Source: Agromyces salentinus (lineage in GTDB: Bacteria; Actinomycetota; Actinomycetes; Actinomycetales; Microbacteriaceae). From it: a stretch of DNA of 64,000 nucleotides. A model generated the notes under the pieces. The model was given only the letters and a program-made list of their open reading frames with translations. It searched no databases and had not been told where the DNA came from. Positions 10,101-21,562 of the stretch are shown here, piece by piece. The DNA is taken from assembly GCF_009749395.1 (NCBI RefSeq), contig NZ_WBIR01000003.1:245787-309786 (forward strand), given 5' to 3'. Both the position numbers and the translations under genes were made by a program. Within the stretch, counting starts at the first letter, position 1. Every line of letters begins with the position of its first letter.

Positions 10101-13082
10101 CGAGGCCCGCAACCCGGTCGCGGTGCAGGACCACGTGGTCGTCCGGCCGGGACGGACCGTGTCGGTTCGCGTGCTCATGAACGACAGCGACCCCGACGGT
10201 GGCAGGCTCAAGGTCGACGGGATCGGGCCGACCGACAGCGATGCGGGCGCCGAGGTGGTCGGCGATCACGTCGAGGTCCGGATTCCCGACGAGCCGGGCG
10301 ACTACGGCTTCCTGTACACGATCAGCAATGAACGGCTCGGCACCGCGACGTCGTACCTGAACGTGGAGGCCGTCGAGGATGCACCGCTCGCCAGGCCCGA
10401 GGTCGACGACGAGGTCCTCACGCTCACCGACATCCTCGACAGGGATCGCGTCGTCGTCGACGTGCTCGAGGAGGCCTTCCTCGCCGACGGCGACCCGGCC
10501 GACCTCCAGGTCGAGCTGATCGACGGGTTCCGCTCGGAGGCCGAACTGCTGGGCGACGGCCGGGTCGCCGTCGAGGTCGGCGACGAGCGCAGGATCATCC
10601 CGTTCCGGGTCGCGCACCCCGAGGACCCGCGGGTCGCGAGCTTCGCCTTCATCTGGGTGCCCGGCCGCGACGACGCCGTGCCGCAGCTCCGGCGCGACGC
10701 ACGGCCCGTGGAGGTCGTCACCGGGGAGCTCGTCCGGCTCGACCTCGAGGACTTCGTGATCGCGGCATCGGGTCGGCCGGTGCGCATCACGGATGCCGCG
10801 ACGGTGCGCGCCGCGCACGGCGACGGCGAGGATCCGTGGGTCGACGAGGACACCGTGCAGTTCCGGAGCGAGGAGGGCTACTTCGGCCCGGCTTCGATCT
10901 CGTTCCTGGTGACCGACGGGGACTCCAAGCTGGATCCCTCCGGGCGGACCGCGACGATCGTGATCCCGATCGAGGTGCGATCGCTGGAGAACCAACCCCC
11001 GGTCTTCGTCGGCGGCGCGATCGACTTCGAGCCGGGGGACTCGAAGGTCATCGATCTCACGAAGCTCACGACGATCGCCGACGAGGACGAGGCCGAGGCC
11101 GACGAACTGCGGTACCGGATCCTCGAGCCGCTTCCCGATGGGTTCTCGTTCGAACTGGACGAGGCCGAGCTGGAGATCACGGCCTCGCCCTCAGCCGAGT
11201 TCGGCACGAGCGGATCGCTGGCGGTCGAGGTGGAGGATGCCTCGGACGAGGGCTCGACCGGGCGGATCACCCTGGGCGTCGTGCCGTCGACCCAACCCCT
11301 GGCGCAGCCCGTGGCCGACACCGCGGTCGTGCAGCGCGGACGCACGACGGTCGTCGACGTGCTGGCGAACGACGACCCGACCAACCCCTTCCCCGACGTG
11401 CCGCTTCGGGTCGTGGCCGTGCGCGGGATCGACGGCGGGCTGCCCGAGGGCATCTCCATCATCCCGAACGCCGATCGATCGCGGCTCTCGGTCGCGGTCG
11501 CGGGCGCCGCCGAGCCCGTCAACACCACGCTCCAGTACCAGGTGGCGGATGCCACGGACGAGCCGAGCCGGTTCGCCTGGGGAACGGTGACGATCTCCGT
11601 GCAGGACCGCCCGGACCCGGTGACGGCCCCGACCGTCACCGGGTTCGGCGACGGCACGCTGGACGTGGCGTTCGGGGCGGGCGCGTTCAACAACTCGCCC
11701 ATCTCCGGATATCGCATCGGCCTGGTCGACCCGGGCACCGGAGTCGAGGTCGCGAGCTCCGAATGCGCGGCGACCACCTGTCGGGTGCCGACGCCGGGCA
11801 ACGGCCGGGCCAACGCGGTGACGGTGCAGGTGCAGGCGCGCAACGCGATCGGCCTGGCCGATGCGGCCGCCGCGCCGGGGCCGATCTGGTCGGACGTGAT
11901 CCCCGGCGCTCCCCAGGGCCTCGGATCCGACCCGCTCGACGGCCGCCTCCGCATCAACTGGCTTCCGGTGCTGACCGGCGAGGGGAGCCCGGTGCACTCG
12001 TACGTGATCGTCTCGGGCGGGGTCGGGGTCGAGGTCGATGCCGCCTCGGCGTGCACGGCGTCCCGGTGCTCGGTGGAGTCTCCGCCGGCACAGAACGGCA
12101 CCCTCGTCGAGTTCTCGGTCAGCGCGCGCAATGAGGCCTATCCGGCGATGGCCACCTGGTTCGACGCCAGGGGATCCGGAACGCCCTTCGGACCGCCGGT
12201 CGCCGGGGGCATCGACGTGACCGGCGACGCGCTCGCCGGCACCGTGACCGTGGACTGGTCGGCGTTCAGCGGCAACGGCGACGCGATCGGCGGATACTTC
12301 GTGCAGCGGCTCTCCGACGGAGTGACATCGGTTCCGACCGGGCCGCAGGCCTGCCAGGTGACGTCACCGGCCCCGGGCGCGGTCATCGCGCCGTCGCGTG
12401 GCGGCGGCGTCGCCGACCTGATTCAGGTGGGACCGGATGTCACGAGCGTGACCTTCTCCGGAACGGTGGCCGACTCGATCCAGTACTCCTTCGTCGTGTG
12501 GGGGTTCAATCGTGCGGCCTGCGCGAGCACCCAGGTCGCGGGCACGGTCGTCCGCCCGGCGCCGGGCGGGATCGATGCGGTGGACAGCGCGATGGACTGG
12601 CTGAACACCGAGACGTGGGACCGCTACATCTCGGGTGTGCGCCCCGGCTCCGCGGCGCTGCAGATCGTCGCGGTCGACGCGAACGGCCTGCGGGTGGGCG
12701 AGCCGCGGGAGTTCGCCGGCTCCGGGTGGCTGCGGTCCGTGCTGAATCGTCCCTTCGGCGAGACCGCCAGGTTCCAGGTGCGTTCCTGTTCCGCGTGGGG
12801 AACGTGCGGACCGTGGTCGGAGGTGCTTCCCGCCGACGCGGAGCCGTCGCTCACCTTCGCCCTTCCGTCGCGTGCCTGGGATCCCGGGTCCTCCGAGTGG
12901 ACGTGGGCGAGCGAACCCGACAACTCGGGCATCCCCGCGACCTTCCGGTGCGGCATCGAGGGACAGGCCGACGGCGTCGAGGCGCAGGGCCGGACGAGTT
13001 GCCGCATCCCGGACGCCCAGCCCGGAGACCGTGTCTGGTTGGATGTTGAGATCGCCGGCGTGAGAGTGAGGTATCCGAACCC

Positions 13083-13086
<4 letters not shown>
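7189..13086 (+). CDS. Giant membrane-anchored protein with tandem Ig/cadherin-like (Big-type) repeats and FnIII domains
   Basis: 1965 residues. Residues about 9-32 form one hydrophobic segment after a basic start and probably act as a signal anchor; no C-terminal sorting signal or membrane helix is seen (it ends GVRVRYPNP). Residues about 33-390 look beta-propeller-like (TVYALDPDRATIAIIDP and similar strands). From about 397 onward there are repeated modules with the signature PxAxxDxxxxxxGxxxxxxVLxNDxDPxGD, typical of bacterial Ig/cadherin-like repeats; copies start near 397, 780, 980 and 1380. From about 1475 two or more FnIII-like modules follow. It is coupled to the kinase (ATGA overlap) and MoxR (GTGA overlap). 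The function is unknown; a wall-spanning adhesin or sensor is an inference. Confidence 0.85.
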
Positions 13087-14071
<985 letters not shown>

Positions 14072-14075
<4 letters not shown>

Positions 14076-15385
14076 GCCTCGCCCGGACGCGGACCACCAT
14101 CCCCGAGGACGCCAGGCGCGAGGGGGTGCTCGCCGCGCTCATCGCGCATCTCGTCCGTGCGGCCGGCCGGAGTGCCGGCGCGCTCGCCGAGTGGCAGCGG
14201 CAGGTCGGATCCGTGGTCACCTGGCGCGGGTGGGCGACGATCATCGGGGCGACGCTCGCGTTCGCGGTCGGATACGGCCTGGGCTGGGTCGAGTTGATCT
14301 CCATCGGATGGGGTCTGCTCATCATCGGCGTGCTGGCCTCGGCATGGCTGCTCGGCAGGGGTGCGTCCAGCGTCGAGCTCTCGCTGCCGGTCTCCCGGGT
14401 GGTGGTGGGCGAGCCCGCCACCGCACGGCTGGTCGCAGCGAACCCCGGTCGACGTCGCTGGGGCGGCGTGAAGCTCGAGCTGCCGGTGGGGCGGCGCATC
14501 ATGGAATGGGTGCTGCCCGCGATCCCCCGAGGAGGCTCGTTCGACCGGTCGTTCCGGGTCCCGACCGAGCGGCGCGGCATCGTCCGGGTGGGACCGACGC
14601 GGACGGTGAGGGCGGATCCGTTGGGCCTCATGCGCCGGGAGATCGTCTGGTCGCAGGTGTCGGAGCTCCGCGTGCATCCGCGGACCATCGCGATCTCCGC
14701 GCTCAGCTCGGGGTTCATCCGCGACCTCGAGGGCTCCCCGACGCGAGACCTCACGGCGAGCGACATCGCCTTCCACGCGTTGCGCGAGTACCTGCCGGGC
14801 GACGATCGCCGCTTCATCCACTGGAAGAGCTCCGCGAAGACCGGCACGTTCATGGTCCGCCAGTTCGAGGAGACGCGGCGCAGCCGGCTCATGGTCGTGC
14901 TCGACCTGGATGCCGAGGCGTACGTCGACGAGGCGGAGTTCGAGCTCGCCGTCAGCGCAGCGGCCTCGGTCGGCGCCCGGGCCATCAGGGACGCCAGGAC
15001 GGTGTCCTTCATCGTCTCGGGCAGCCCCGGCCCCGGCGCGTCGGCCATGCGGGAACTCCCGACCGTGTCGCGCGACCGGCTGCTCGACGCGCTCTGCGTC
15101 ATCGAGCGCACCGAGCGCGCGAGCGTGCTGGCGGAGGTCGCGCGTGCGGCGGCCGACGAGTTGCCCGGCGTCTCGCTCGCCTTCCTCGTGACGGGCACCG
15201 CACGAGGGGTGCCCTCCCTCCGCGCCGCCGCCTCCAAGCTTCCGCCCGGGGTCGAGACGATCGCCGTCCAGTGCTCGCCCGAGGGGGAGGCCACGGCTCG
15301 GACCGTCGCCGGACTGACCGTCCTCGGCATCGGCTACCTCGAGGACCTCAGGGCGATGCTCGCACGATCGGCCTCGGTCGCATGA
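14072..15385 (+). CDS. DUF58 domain membrane protein
   Basis: 437 residues. Two membrane helices lie at about 50-95. The DUF58 signature REYLPGDDRRFIHWKSSAKTG (here the core YLPGDDRRFIHWK) lies near 230-255 and is followed by a von Willebrand-like fold (MVVLDLDAEAYVD). DUF58 proteins almost always pair with MoxR ATPases and transglutaminase-like proteins, as here. They are thought to be the substrate or partner on which MoxR acts; the exact function is not established. The start GTG 14072 and stop both overlap neighbours (ATGA at 15382-15385), so this is one operon. Confidence 0.92.
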
Positions 15386-17676
15386 GCTCGCCGGCCCCGT
15401 CCGCCGGCCGCTCGCGGATACGGGACACGCTCACCGCGCTCGTCCTCGCGCTGGTCGTCGGCACCGCCATGATCTCGTGGTGGCCCGTCTACGAGAGCGG
15501 CGACTTCATCATCGCGGCCGCGGTCGCGATCGTCGCCGGTTCCGTCATCGCCCTGGTCGGTGCCTGGCGGGCCTGGCCCACCTGGCGGGTGATCGTGGCC
15601 GTCGTCGTGGCGTTCCTCGTGCTCGGCGTGCCCGCGGCCGTGCCGTCACGGAGCATCGGCGGCGTCCTGCCCACCGTGCAGGGCCTGCTGGACCTCGTCG
15701 CCGCGACGGCGCTGTCGTGGAAGCAGCTCGTGACGATCGCCGTGCCGGTCGGGTCCTATCAGGCGCTGCTCGTGCCTCCGTTCCTGCTCGGCATGGTCAC
15801 CGCGACGGTCTCGGTGACGATCGCGCTCCGCACGCGGCATCCCGTCGCCGCGATCCTGCCGCCTGCGTTCCTCATGGTGGCCGGCATCCTGCTCGGCGTC
15901 GTCCACGGCGGGTACGCGCTGCCCGCGGGCCTGGCCTTCCTGGTGGCGGTCGTCGCCTGGCTCGTGCTCGTGGCCATCGACGATCGCCGGGCGATCGGCG
16001 GGCGGCGAACGGTGGAGAACGCCCTCGCCGACGCTCGACGCGTGCTCGGGGCATCCACGATCCTCGCCTTGGCGCTCGTGGGGGCGACCGCCGTGGTGCT
16101 GCTCACGCCGGTGCAGGCGCGCACCGTGGTGCGCTCCGAGGTCCAGCCGCCGTTCGAGCCCCGCGAGCACGAGAGCCCGCTGGCCGGGTACCGCGCCGCG
16201 TTCGCACCGGATGACGCCGACGACGTGATGCTCGAGGTGACGGGCCTGGCCCCCGGCGCGGGCCTGCGAGTGGCGACGATGGACACGTACGACGGGGTCG
16301 TCTACACCGTCGGCGGCTCGGACGGGACCTCGAGCTCCGGCAGTTTCACGAGGGTCCCGTACCGGCTGGACCAGGAGGCGGGGCGCGATGGCACGCAGGT
16401 CCGGCTCGACGTGCGGATCCTCGCCTACGACGACGTGTGGGTGCCGGGCATCGGCAAGCTCGAGCGCATCGAGTTCGGGGGCCCGAGGGCGGAGACCCTC
16501 GCCGATGCCTTCTTCTACAACGACGCCACCGGGACGGCAGCGGTGGTCACCGGTCTCGGCGGCGGCGACCGGTACGCCGCCTGGTCGATGGCGGTCGGCG
16601 ACGCGACGACCGCGAGGACGCTGACGCCCGGCACGAGCGTCGTCCCGGCAGCCCCGGAGCTTCCGATCGAGCTCGAGGGGCTGCTCGACGACTGGGCGCC
16701 GGCCTCCCTGCCCGAGGGCGAGCGCCTGGCCGCGGTCGTCGACGGCTTCAGGTCCAACGGCTACGTCAGCCATGGGACGGACGGTGAGGCGCCCAGCCGG
16801 TCGGGCCACGCCCTCGACCGGTTGTCGCAACTCGCGACCGACCAGCCGATGCTCGGCGACGCGGAGCAGTACGCGGTCGCCGCGGCGATGATGGCGCGCC
16901 GGATCGGCTTCCCGGCGAGGGTCGTCGTCGGCTATCGGGCGTCGGATGCCACGGCGGCGACCCCCGCCGGCGGCATGTCCCTGCTGCGCAGCGACCTGCA
17001 GGCGTGGATCGAGGTGGAGCGGGCGGACGGCACGTGGGTCGCGCTGGACCCGAACCCGGTGCCACGGCCCGTTCCCGAGCGCGAACCCGACCAGCCGCTC
17101 GTCGTGTCCCGGCCCCAGGCAGCGCTCCCGCCGCCGCCGGAGCGCACGCAGGTCGACGTGGGGGAGGACGCCGATGACCGGGCGGAGGAGCAGCCTCGCG
17201 AGGAGTCCGACCAGTGGATCGCGATCCTCCGCGACGTCCTCACGATCGCGGGTCTGGTGGTGCTCGCCGCGGCCCTCGTCGCGAGCCCGTTCCTCGCGGT
17301 CATCGTGGCCAAGCTGCGGCGGCGGCGACTGCGCCGGAGGGCCGACTCCGAGGTCGAGCGCATCGAGGGCGGCTGGCAGGAGTTCGCCGACACGGCCGCC
17401 GACTACGGATATCCCATCCGGGCCGGATCGACGCGGGCCGAGCAGGCGGCGACGGTCGGCGGCCTCGCACCACTCGTGCTCGCCTCGATCGTCGACCGTG
17501 CCGTCTTCGCGCCCGGCGGGCCGGCACCCGGTGACGACGAACGGGTGTGGCGCTCGGTCGACGAGCTGCAGCAGCGCCTCGCCGCGCCACGGACGCGACG
17601 GGAGCAGCTGCGGGCCGCCGTGTCGTTGACCTCGCTCGGCGGGTACGCTGTCAGCCGGAGAGGTGGTCGCGCATGA
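15382..17676 (+). CDS. Multi-pass membrane protein with a degenerate transglutaminase-like domain
   Basis: 764 residues. About six membrane helices fill residues 15-235; an extracytoplasmic transglutaminase-like region lies at about 430-560, then a proline/acidic linker, a further helix at about 612-640 and a cytoplasmic tail. The usual triad is Cys in (H/G)xCEYxA, His in HAWVEV and Asp in LDPTP. Here the equivalent positions are A494 in GDAEQYAV, Q540 in DLQAWIEV and D556 in LDPNP, so two of the three catalytic residues are missing. The fold is recognisable from AMMARRIGFPARVVVGY. It probably binds rather than cleaves or crosslinks. It overlaps both neighbours by 4 bases. Confidence 0.88.
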   Translation: MSSPAPSAGRSRIRDTLTALVLALVVGTAMISWWPVYESGDFIIAAAVAIVAGSVIALVGAWRAWPTWRVIVAVVVAFLVLGVPAAVPSRSIGGVLPTVQGLLDLVAATALSWKQLVTIAVPVGSYQALLVPPFLLGMVTATVSVTIALRTRHPVAAILPPAFLMVAGILLGVVHGGYALPAGLAFLVAVVAWLVLVAIDDRRAIGGRRTVENALADARRVLGASTILALALVGATAVVLLTPVQARTVVRSEVQPPFEPREHESPLAGYRAAFAPDDADDVMLEVTGLAPGAGLRVATMDTYDGVVYTVGGSDGTSSSGSFTRVPYRLDQEAGRDGTQVRLDVRILAYDDVWVPGIGKLERIEFGGPRAETLADAFFYNDATGTAAVVTGLGGGDRYAAWSMAVGDATTARTLTPGTSVVPAAPELPIELEGLLDDWAPASLPEGERLAAVVDGFRSNGYVSHGTDGEAPSRSGHALDRLSQLATDQPMLGDAEQYAVAAAMMARRIGFPARVVVGYRASDATAATPAGGMSLLRSDLQAWIEVERADGTWVALDPNPVPRPVPEREPDQPLVVSRPQAALPPPPERTQVDVGEDADDRAEEQPREESDQWIAILRDVLTIAGLVVLAAALVASPFLAVIVAKLRRRRLRRRADSEVERIEGGWQEFADTAADYGYPIRAGSTRAEQAATVGGLAPLVLASIVDRAVFAPGGPAPGDDERVWRSVDELQQRLAAPRTRREQLRAAVSLTSLGGYAVSRRGGRA

Positions 17677-18326
17677 GATGTCGCATCTGCGGTGCGGCCC
17701 TGCCCGACGGCGCCATGTTCTGCGGCCACTGCGGCAGTTCGACGAGCGCGACGCCCGAGTCGCGCCGACGTCCCGACACCAGGCCCGGGGACACGATGTC
17801 GCTCGGACGCGGGCTCCGGCACAGCGGCGTGGTGAGCATTCCGGTCGACCAGCCGCTTGCGCCGCCGAGTCCGCCCGTCGCGCCCGAGTCCGGCGCGGCG
17901 GCCTCCGGAACCTCGAGCTCGGCAACTGCGACCTCCGCGACCGCGGAGGCGGTGGAGACGCCGACGGCCGAGACCCCGACGACCCCGCCCGAGACGAGTT
18001 CGCCGCGGTTCGTCCTGCGGTTCGCCTCCGGCGAGATCCGCGTCGTGTTCGGCACGGGCCTGATCGGCCGGCGCCCGATGCCGCAGCCCGGCGAGTCGTT
18101 CGACCATCTCGTGCACGTCGCCGATCCGAGTCGGTCGGTGTCCAAGACGCATCTCGAATTCGGGGTGCACGACGACTCCCTGTGGATCGCCGACCGGTTC
18201 TCGGGCAACGGCACGACCCTCCGGCGCATCGACGAGGTCGCGCTCCGCTGCGAACCCGGCCGCCGCTACCTGGTGCCTCGGGGCACGGTGGTGGAGATGG
18301 CCGAACAGTCGTTCACGGTCGGCTGA
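17673..18326 (+). CDS. Zinc-ribbon and FHA domain protein
   Basis: 217 residues. The N-terminus has two CxxC pairs (MRCRICGAALPDG and MFCGHCGSS), a zinc ribbon. A flexible Ser/Thr/Ala/Pro/Glu linker covers about 25-108 and is rich in Thr, offering possible kinase targets. The FHA domain covers about 110-215 (GTGLIGRRP, SVSKTHLEF with the Ser and His, DRFSGNGTTL with the Asn-Gly loop). It sits directly before an EccC/EssC-like ATPase gene; in firmicute EssC, FHA domains are fused to that ATPase, so this may be the split equivalent. ATG 17673 overlaps the previous stop and is preceded by GGAGAGG at about 17657. Confidence 0.85.
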   Translation: MRCRICGAALPDGAMFCGHCGSSTSATPESRRRPDTRPGDTMSLGRGLRHSGVVSIPVDQPLAPPSPPVAPESGAAASGTSSSATATSATAEAVETPTAETPTTPPETSSPRFVLRFASGEIRVVFGTGLIGRRPMPQPGESFDHLVHVADPSRSVSKTHLEFGVHDDSLWIADRFSGNGTTLRRIDEVALRCEPGRRYLVPRGTVVEMAEQSFTVG

Positions 18327-18495
18327 TCGGGGCCGAGGCCGCCGCCGCACGAGCGCGACGCCGGACCTCGCGACCGTCCCCTGGCGCCTGCGGCGCTTCC
18401 GCGCACCCGCCCTCCACACGGGCGACGGATGCCGCCGGCTCCGCCGCAGTCGGCTCCGCGCGCCCGCCGACCGCGACGCCCTGCTGTCATGGCGT

Positions 18496-21444
18496 GTGAC
18501 CACGCGCCTGTTCGTCCCGCCCGAGACCTCCTCCCTGCCGCTATCGCTGCCGCCGGTCGCGCCAGAGCCCGCCAGGCCCGGCTTCCCCTACCTGGCCGCG
18601 ATCGCTCCCGTGGCGGCATCCCTCGTGCTCTGGTTCGCGACGGGATCGGTGGCATCCCTCGCGTTCGCGGCGCTCGGGCCGCTGCTCGCCGTCGCGACGA
18701 TGCTCGATGCCAGGCGCCAGGTCCGGCGAAGCGTCCGGGTGGCGGAGGAGGGCCGCGCCGCGGCGCTCGACGGACTGCGCAACGAGGTCGGGCGCCGTCA
18801 TGCCCACGAGGCGGGCGAACTGTGGTCGCGGCATCCGCCCGCCGCCGTGCTGGTCGACGGGGGAGCGGCGCCGCACTGGGGACGCGACGTCTCGGCGCCG
18901 GTCGTGCTCGGCAGCGCGACCGTGCAGAGCGCGATCCGCATCGAGGGCAGCCCGGCCGACGATCTCGACCGAGCGGTGCTCGACCTGGCGCGTCGGCTGG
19001 AGCATGCGCCCGTCGTGGTCGAGGTCCGCGACGGCATCGGGCTCGTCGGACCGGCCAACCTGGTCATCGCGGCCGCCCGGGCCCTGGTCGTGCAGGTCGC
19101 CGAGGCCGTGGCGCCCGACGTGGTCTCCTTCGCGGTGCCGGACGGTGCGGCGTGGACCTGGGCGGGCGCACTTCCACATGCGGGCCCGGCACGGATCGTC
19201 GTGCGTGATCCCGAGCAGGCGTCCGCGAGCCCGGCCGCCGCGGGGAGCCGGTCGCGGGGCGGCGGTGCCGTTCCCGGAGGCGGTCCCGCCGCGGAGGTCG
19301 TGATCGCGCTCGCCGCGGACGCCTCGCTGCTGCCGCCCGGCCTCGGCGTCGTCGTGACGATCCTCGGACCGCGAACGGCCACGCTCGCCCGACGCGGCGA
19401 CGGCGGTGTCGTCCACCTGGTCCCGGGGATGCTCGGCGTCGAGCAGGCCGCCACCTGGGCGACGCGCGCCGCCGGCATCGCAGCTCGGCAGGGCTTCGCC
19501 GGCGGCACCCGACTGCCGGCTCTTCTGCCGGTCGCGGAGCTGCCGACGCCCGCAAGGCCCGGCCACGACCGGTCGACGCTCAGCGTCGCCGTCGGACGCA
19601 CCGCGAGCGGGATCCTGGAACTGGACCTGGTGGCCGACGGCCCGCACGCGATCGTGGCGGGCACGACGGGGAGCGGCAAGAGCGAGTTCCTCCTCGCCTG
19701 GATCCGCCAGCTCGCCGCCGCGCATCCGCCGGAGCGCGTGGCCTTCCTGCTCGTCGACTTCAAGGGCGGCGCGGCCTTCGAGCCGGTGGCCGTCCTCCCG
19801 CACGTGGCCGGGATCGTGACCGACCTGGAGGAGTCGGAGGCGGAGCGAGCCGTCCTGAGCCTTCGCGCCGAGCTCCGCCATCGCGAGCGCGTCCTGCGCG
19901 ATGCGGGCGTGCGCGACATCGGCCTGCTCGACGCCGACGTCCCGCTCGGGCGACTGGTCGTCGTGATCGACGAGTTCCAGGCGATGGTGCAGCGCTTCCG
20001 CGAACTCGGCGCGGTGATCTCCGACATCGCGGCCAGGGGACGGTCCCTGGGCGTTCACCTGGTGCTGGCCTCGCAGCGGCCGAACGGCGTCCTCGGCGAC
20101 CAGGTCACGGCGAACGCCGCGATCCGCGTCTCCCTGCGCGTGATGAACCGGGCCGACAGCATGGTGATCGTCGGAACCGACGAGGCCGCACTGATCCCGG
20201 TCGACCGCCCGGGTCGGGGTGTCGTCGACCGGGGTGACGGAACGCCGACGCCCTTCCAGTCCGCCATCGCCGACGCGTCGTCGATCGAGCAGGTTCGCCG
20301 CGTCTTCGCCGGGTCCGACCCTGTGCGTCGTCCCTGGCTCGATCCGCTGCCGCACCTCCTCGAGCCCGCGGCGCTCGCCGCGTCGGTGCGGGAGTCGGCG
20401 ATCGCCGTGGCATCCGATCGGCTGGCCTTCGGCCTGCTCGACGAGCCCGACCTGCAGCGCCGCTCGGTCGCAACGTGGTCGCCGGAGGAGGACGGCTCGC
20501 TGCTCGTGCTCGGCGCGCCAGGCAGCGGACGCTCCACGACGCTCACCGCCCTCGAGACGGCGATGCGCGACCGCGCGGCCGTCGAGGTCACACGTCTCGG
20601 CGGCCGGCCGGCCGAGGACTGGGCCGCCCTCATCGAACTCGCCCAGGCCGTGCGGGTCGAGGCGCCGCATCCGCGACTGCTCCTCGCGGACGACCTCGAC
20701 GCATGCCTGGCGGCCTGGCCGGACGAGTACCGTCACGCGGCCGTCGCCGCGCTCGAGCACCTCCTCCGTGAGGGGCGGCGCCACGGGATCGCGGTCGCGG
20801 CGAGCGCCACGCTCGCCCATCGGCTCGGCGGCGGGGTCCGCGAGCTCTTCGGTTCGGTGCTCCACCTCCGCCATGCCTCGCGATCCGAGCTCGCCCATGC
20901 GGGCGGGTCGCCCGACCTGTGGCACCGCGACGACCCTCCGGGGGCGGGGCAGTGGCGCTCCCGGCGGCTTCAGGTCGTCGCCGCCGACCCGGGCCCAAGC
21001 AGGCCCGCTCCTCGGCCGGCGGAGGTCGACCTCCTCGCCTCCGGACTCGTCGCGATCGCCACGGCGACCCCGCAGCGGGACCTCGTCGACCTACGGGCCG
21101 CGGGCCACGCCCCGCTGCTGCTCGTGCCGGGAGGGGAGCGGCAGACGATCGCCGCGATCGCCGCGGACGAGCATGTCGTGGTCGTCGGCGACGCCGAGGC
21201 CTGGGCGTCGGCGTTCTCGCTGACCTCGCGCGTGCGTGACGCGAGTCGCCTCATCGTCCACGGGGGGAGCCGAGAGTTCCGGGCGCTGGCCCCGACGTCG
21301 GCGGGCCGGACCGGTTCGGTCGCGCTTCCCCCGCTGCTCGCCGACGCCGACCGGGAATGCTGGCAGATCGAGCCCGGTGGACGAGCCGTCCGCCGTGTCT
21401 GGAAAACAACGGAAACCGCTCCGAATGTCCGATCCGGGAACTGA
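18496..21444 (+). CDS. FtsK/SpoIIIE-type ATPase related to type VII secretion EccC/EssC
   Basis: 982 residues. Two hydrophobic segments at about 31-72 match the N-terminal anchor of EccC/EssC. The first ATPase domain has Walker A GTTGSGKSEF (K395), LLVDFKGGAAF, Walker B VVVIDEFQ (D492, E493) and the ASQRP motif. A second, weaker P-loop GAPGSGRSTT begins at G673 and carries Arg in place of the Walker lysine (R679), as in the inactive distal ATPases of EccC. EccC drives export of WXG100-type proteins, but no WXG100, EccB, EccD or EccE gene is present here. The GTG start follows a 169-base gap after the FHA gene; that gap holds no ORF or clear terminator. Confidence 0.85.
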   Translation: MTTRLFVPPETSSLPLSLPPVAPEPARPGFPYLAAIAPVAASLVLWFATGSVASLAFAALGPLLAVATMLDARRQVRRSVRVAEEGRAAALDGLRNEVGRRHAHEAGELWSRHPPAAVLVDGGAAPHWGRDVSAPVVLGSATVQSAIRIEGSPADDLDRAVLDLARRLEHAPVVVEVRDGIGLVGPANLVIAAARALVVQVAEAVAPDVVSFAVPDGAAWTWAGALPHAGPARIVVRDPEQASASPAAAGSRSRGGGAVPGGGPAAEVVIALAADASLLPPGLGVVVTILGPRTATLARRGDGGVVHLVPGMLGVEQAATWATRAAGIAARQGFAGGTRLPALLPVAELPTPARPGHDRSTLSVAVGRTASGILELDLVADGPHAIVAGTTGSGKSEFLLAWIRQLAAAHPPERVAFLLVDFKGGAAFEPVAVLPHVAGIVTDLEESEAERAVLSLRAELRHRERVLRDAGVRDIGLLDADVPLGRLVVVIDEFQAMVQRFRELGAVISDIAARGRSLGVHLVLASQRPNGVLGDQVTANAAIRVSLRVMNRADSMVIVGTDEAALIPVDRPGRGVVDRGDGTPTPFQSAIADASSIEQVRRVFAGSDPVRRPWLDPLPHLLEPAALAASVRESAIAVASDRLAFGLLDEPDLQRRSVATWSPEEDGSLLVLGAPGSGRSTTLTALETAMRDRAAVEVTRLGGRPAEDWAALIELAQAVRVEAPHPRLLLADDLDACLAAWPDEYRHAAVAALEHLLREGRRHGIAVAASATLAHRLGGGVRELFGSVLHLRHASRSELAHAGGSPDLWHRDDPPGAGQWRSRRLQVVAADPGPSRPAPRPAEVDLLASGLVAIATATPQRDLVDLRAAGHAPLLLVPGGERQTIAAIAADEHVVVVGDAEAWASAFSLTSRVRDASRLIVHGGSREFRALAPTSAGRTGSVALPPLLADADRECWQIEPGGRAVRRVWKTTETAPNVRSGN

Positions 21445-21484
21445 ATCCGAATCAGAAGTTCGCAGAAATTAACGATTCGGACAT
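21400..21484. promoter_or_regulatory. Candidate operator region upstream of the polyamine transporter operon
   Basis: TGGAAAACAACGGA (21400-21413) matches TGGAAACCAACGGA (2109-2122) at 13 of 14 bases. Inverted arms ATGTCCGA (21425-21432) and TCGGACAT (21477-21484) follow. The region spans the last codons of the FtsK-like gene and an unusually A/T-rich spacer. Shared control with the amine-catabolism genes near 2 kb is inferred, not shown. Confidence 0.4.
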
Positions 21485-21562
21485 CAACGCGTGAATTGCG
21501 CACCGCAGTGTGGCAGTATCGACGCACCCCATGGCAACGTCGCTGACCCGAATGGAGCACCC

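Noticed and set aside
6559..10995. 1478-codon minus-strand frame opposite the kinase and giant protein
   Set aside because: Arg/His/Gly/Asp-rich translation with no domain; the plus strand has clear kinase and Ig-like motifs and overlapping starts.
18327..18495. Possible small gene between the FHA and FtsK-like genes
   Set aside because: Short frames here have no ribosome binding site and give Pro/Arg/Ala-rich translations typical of non-coding G/C-rich DNA.
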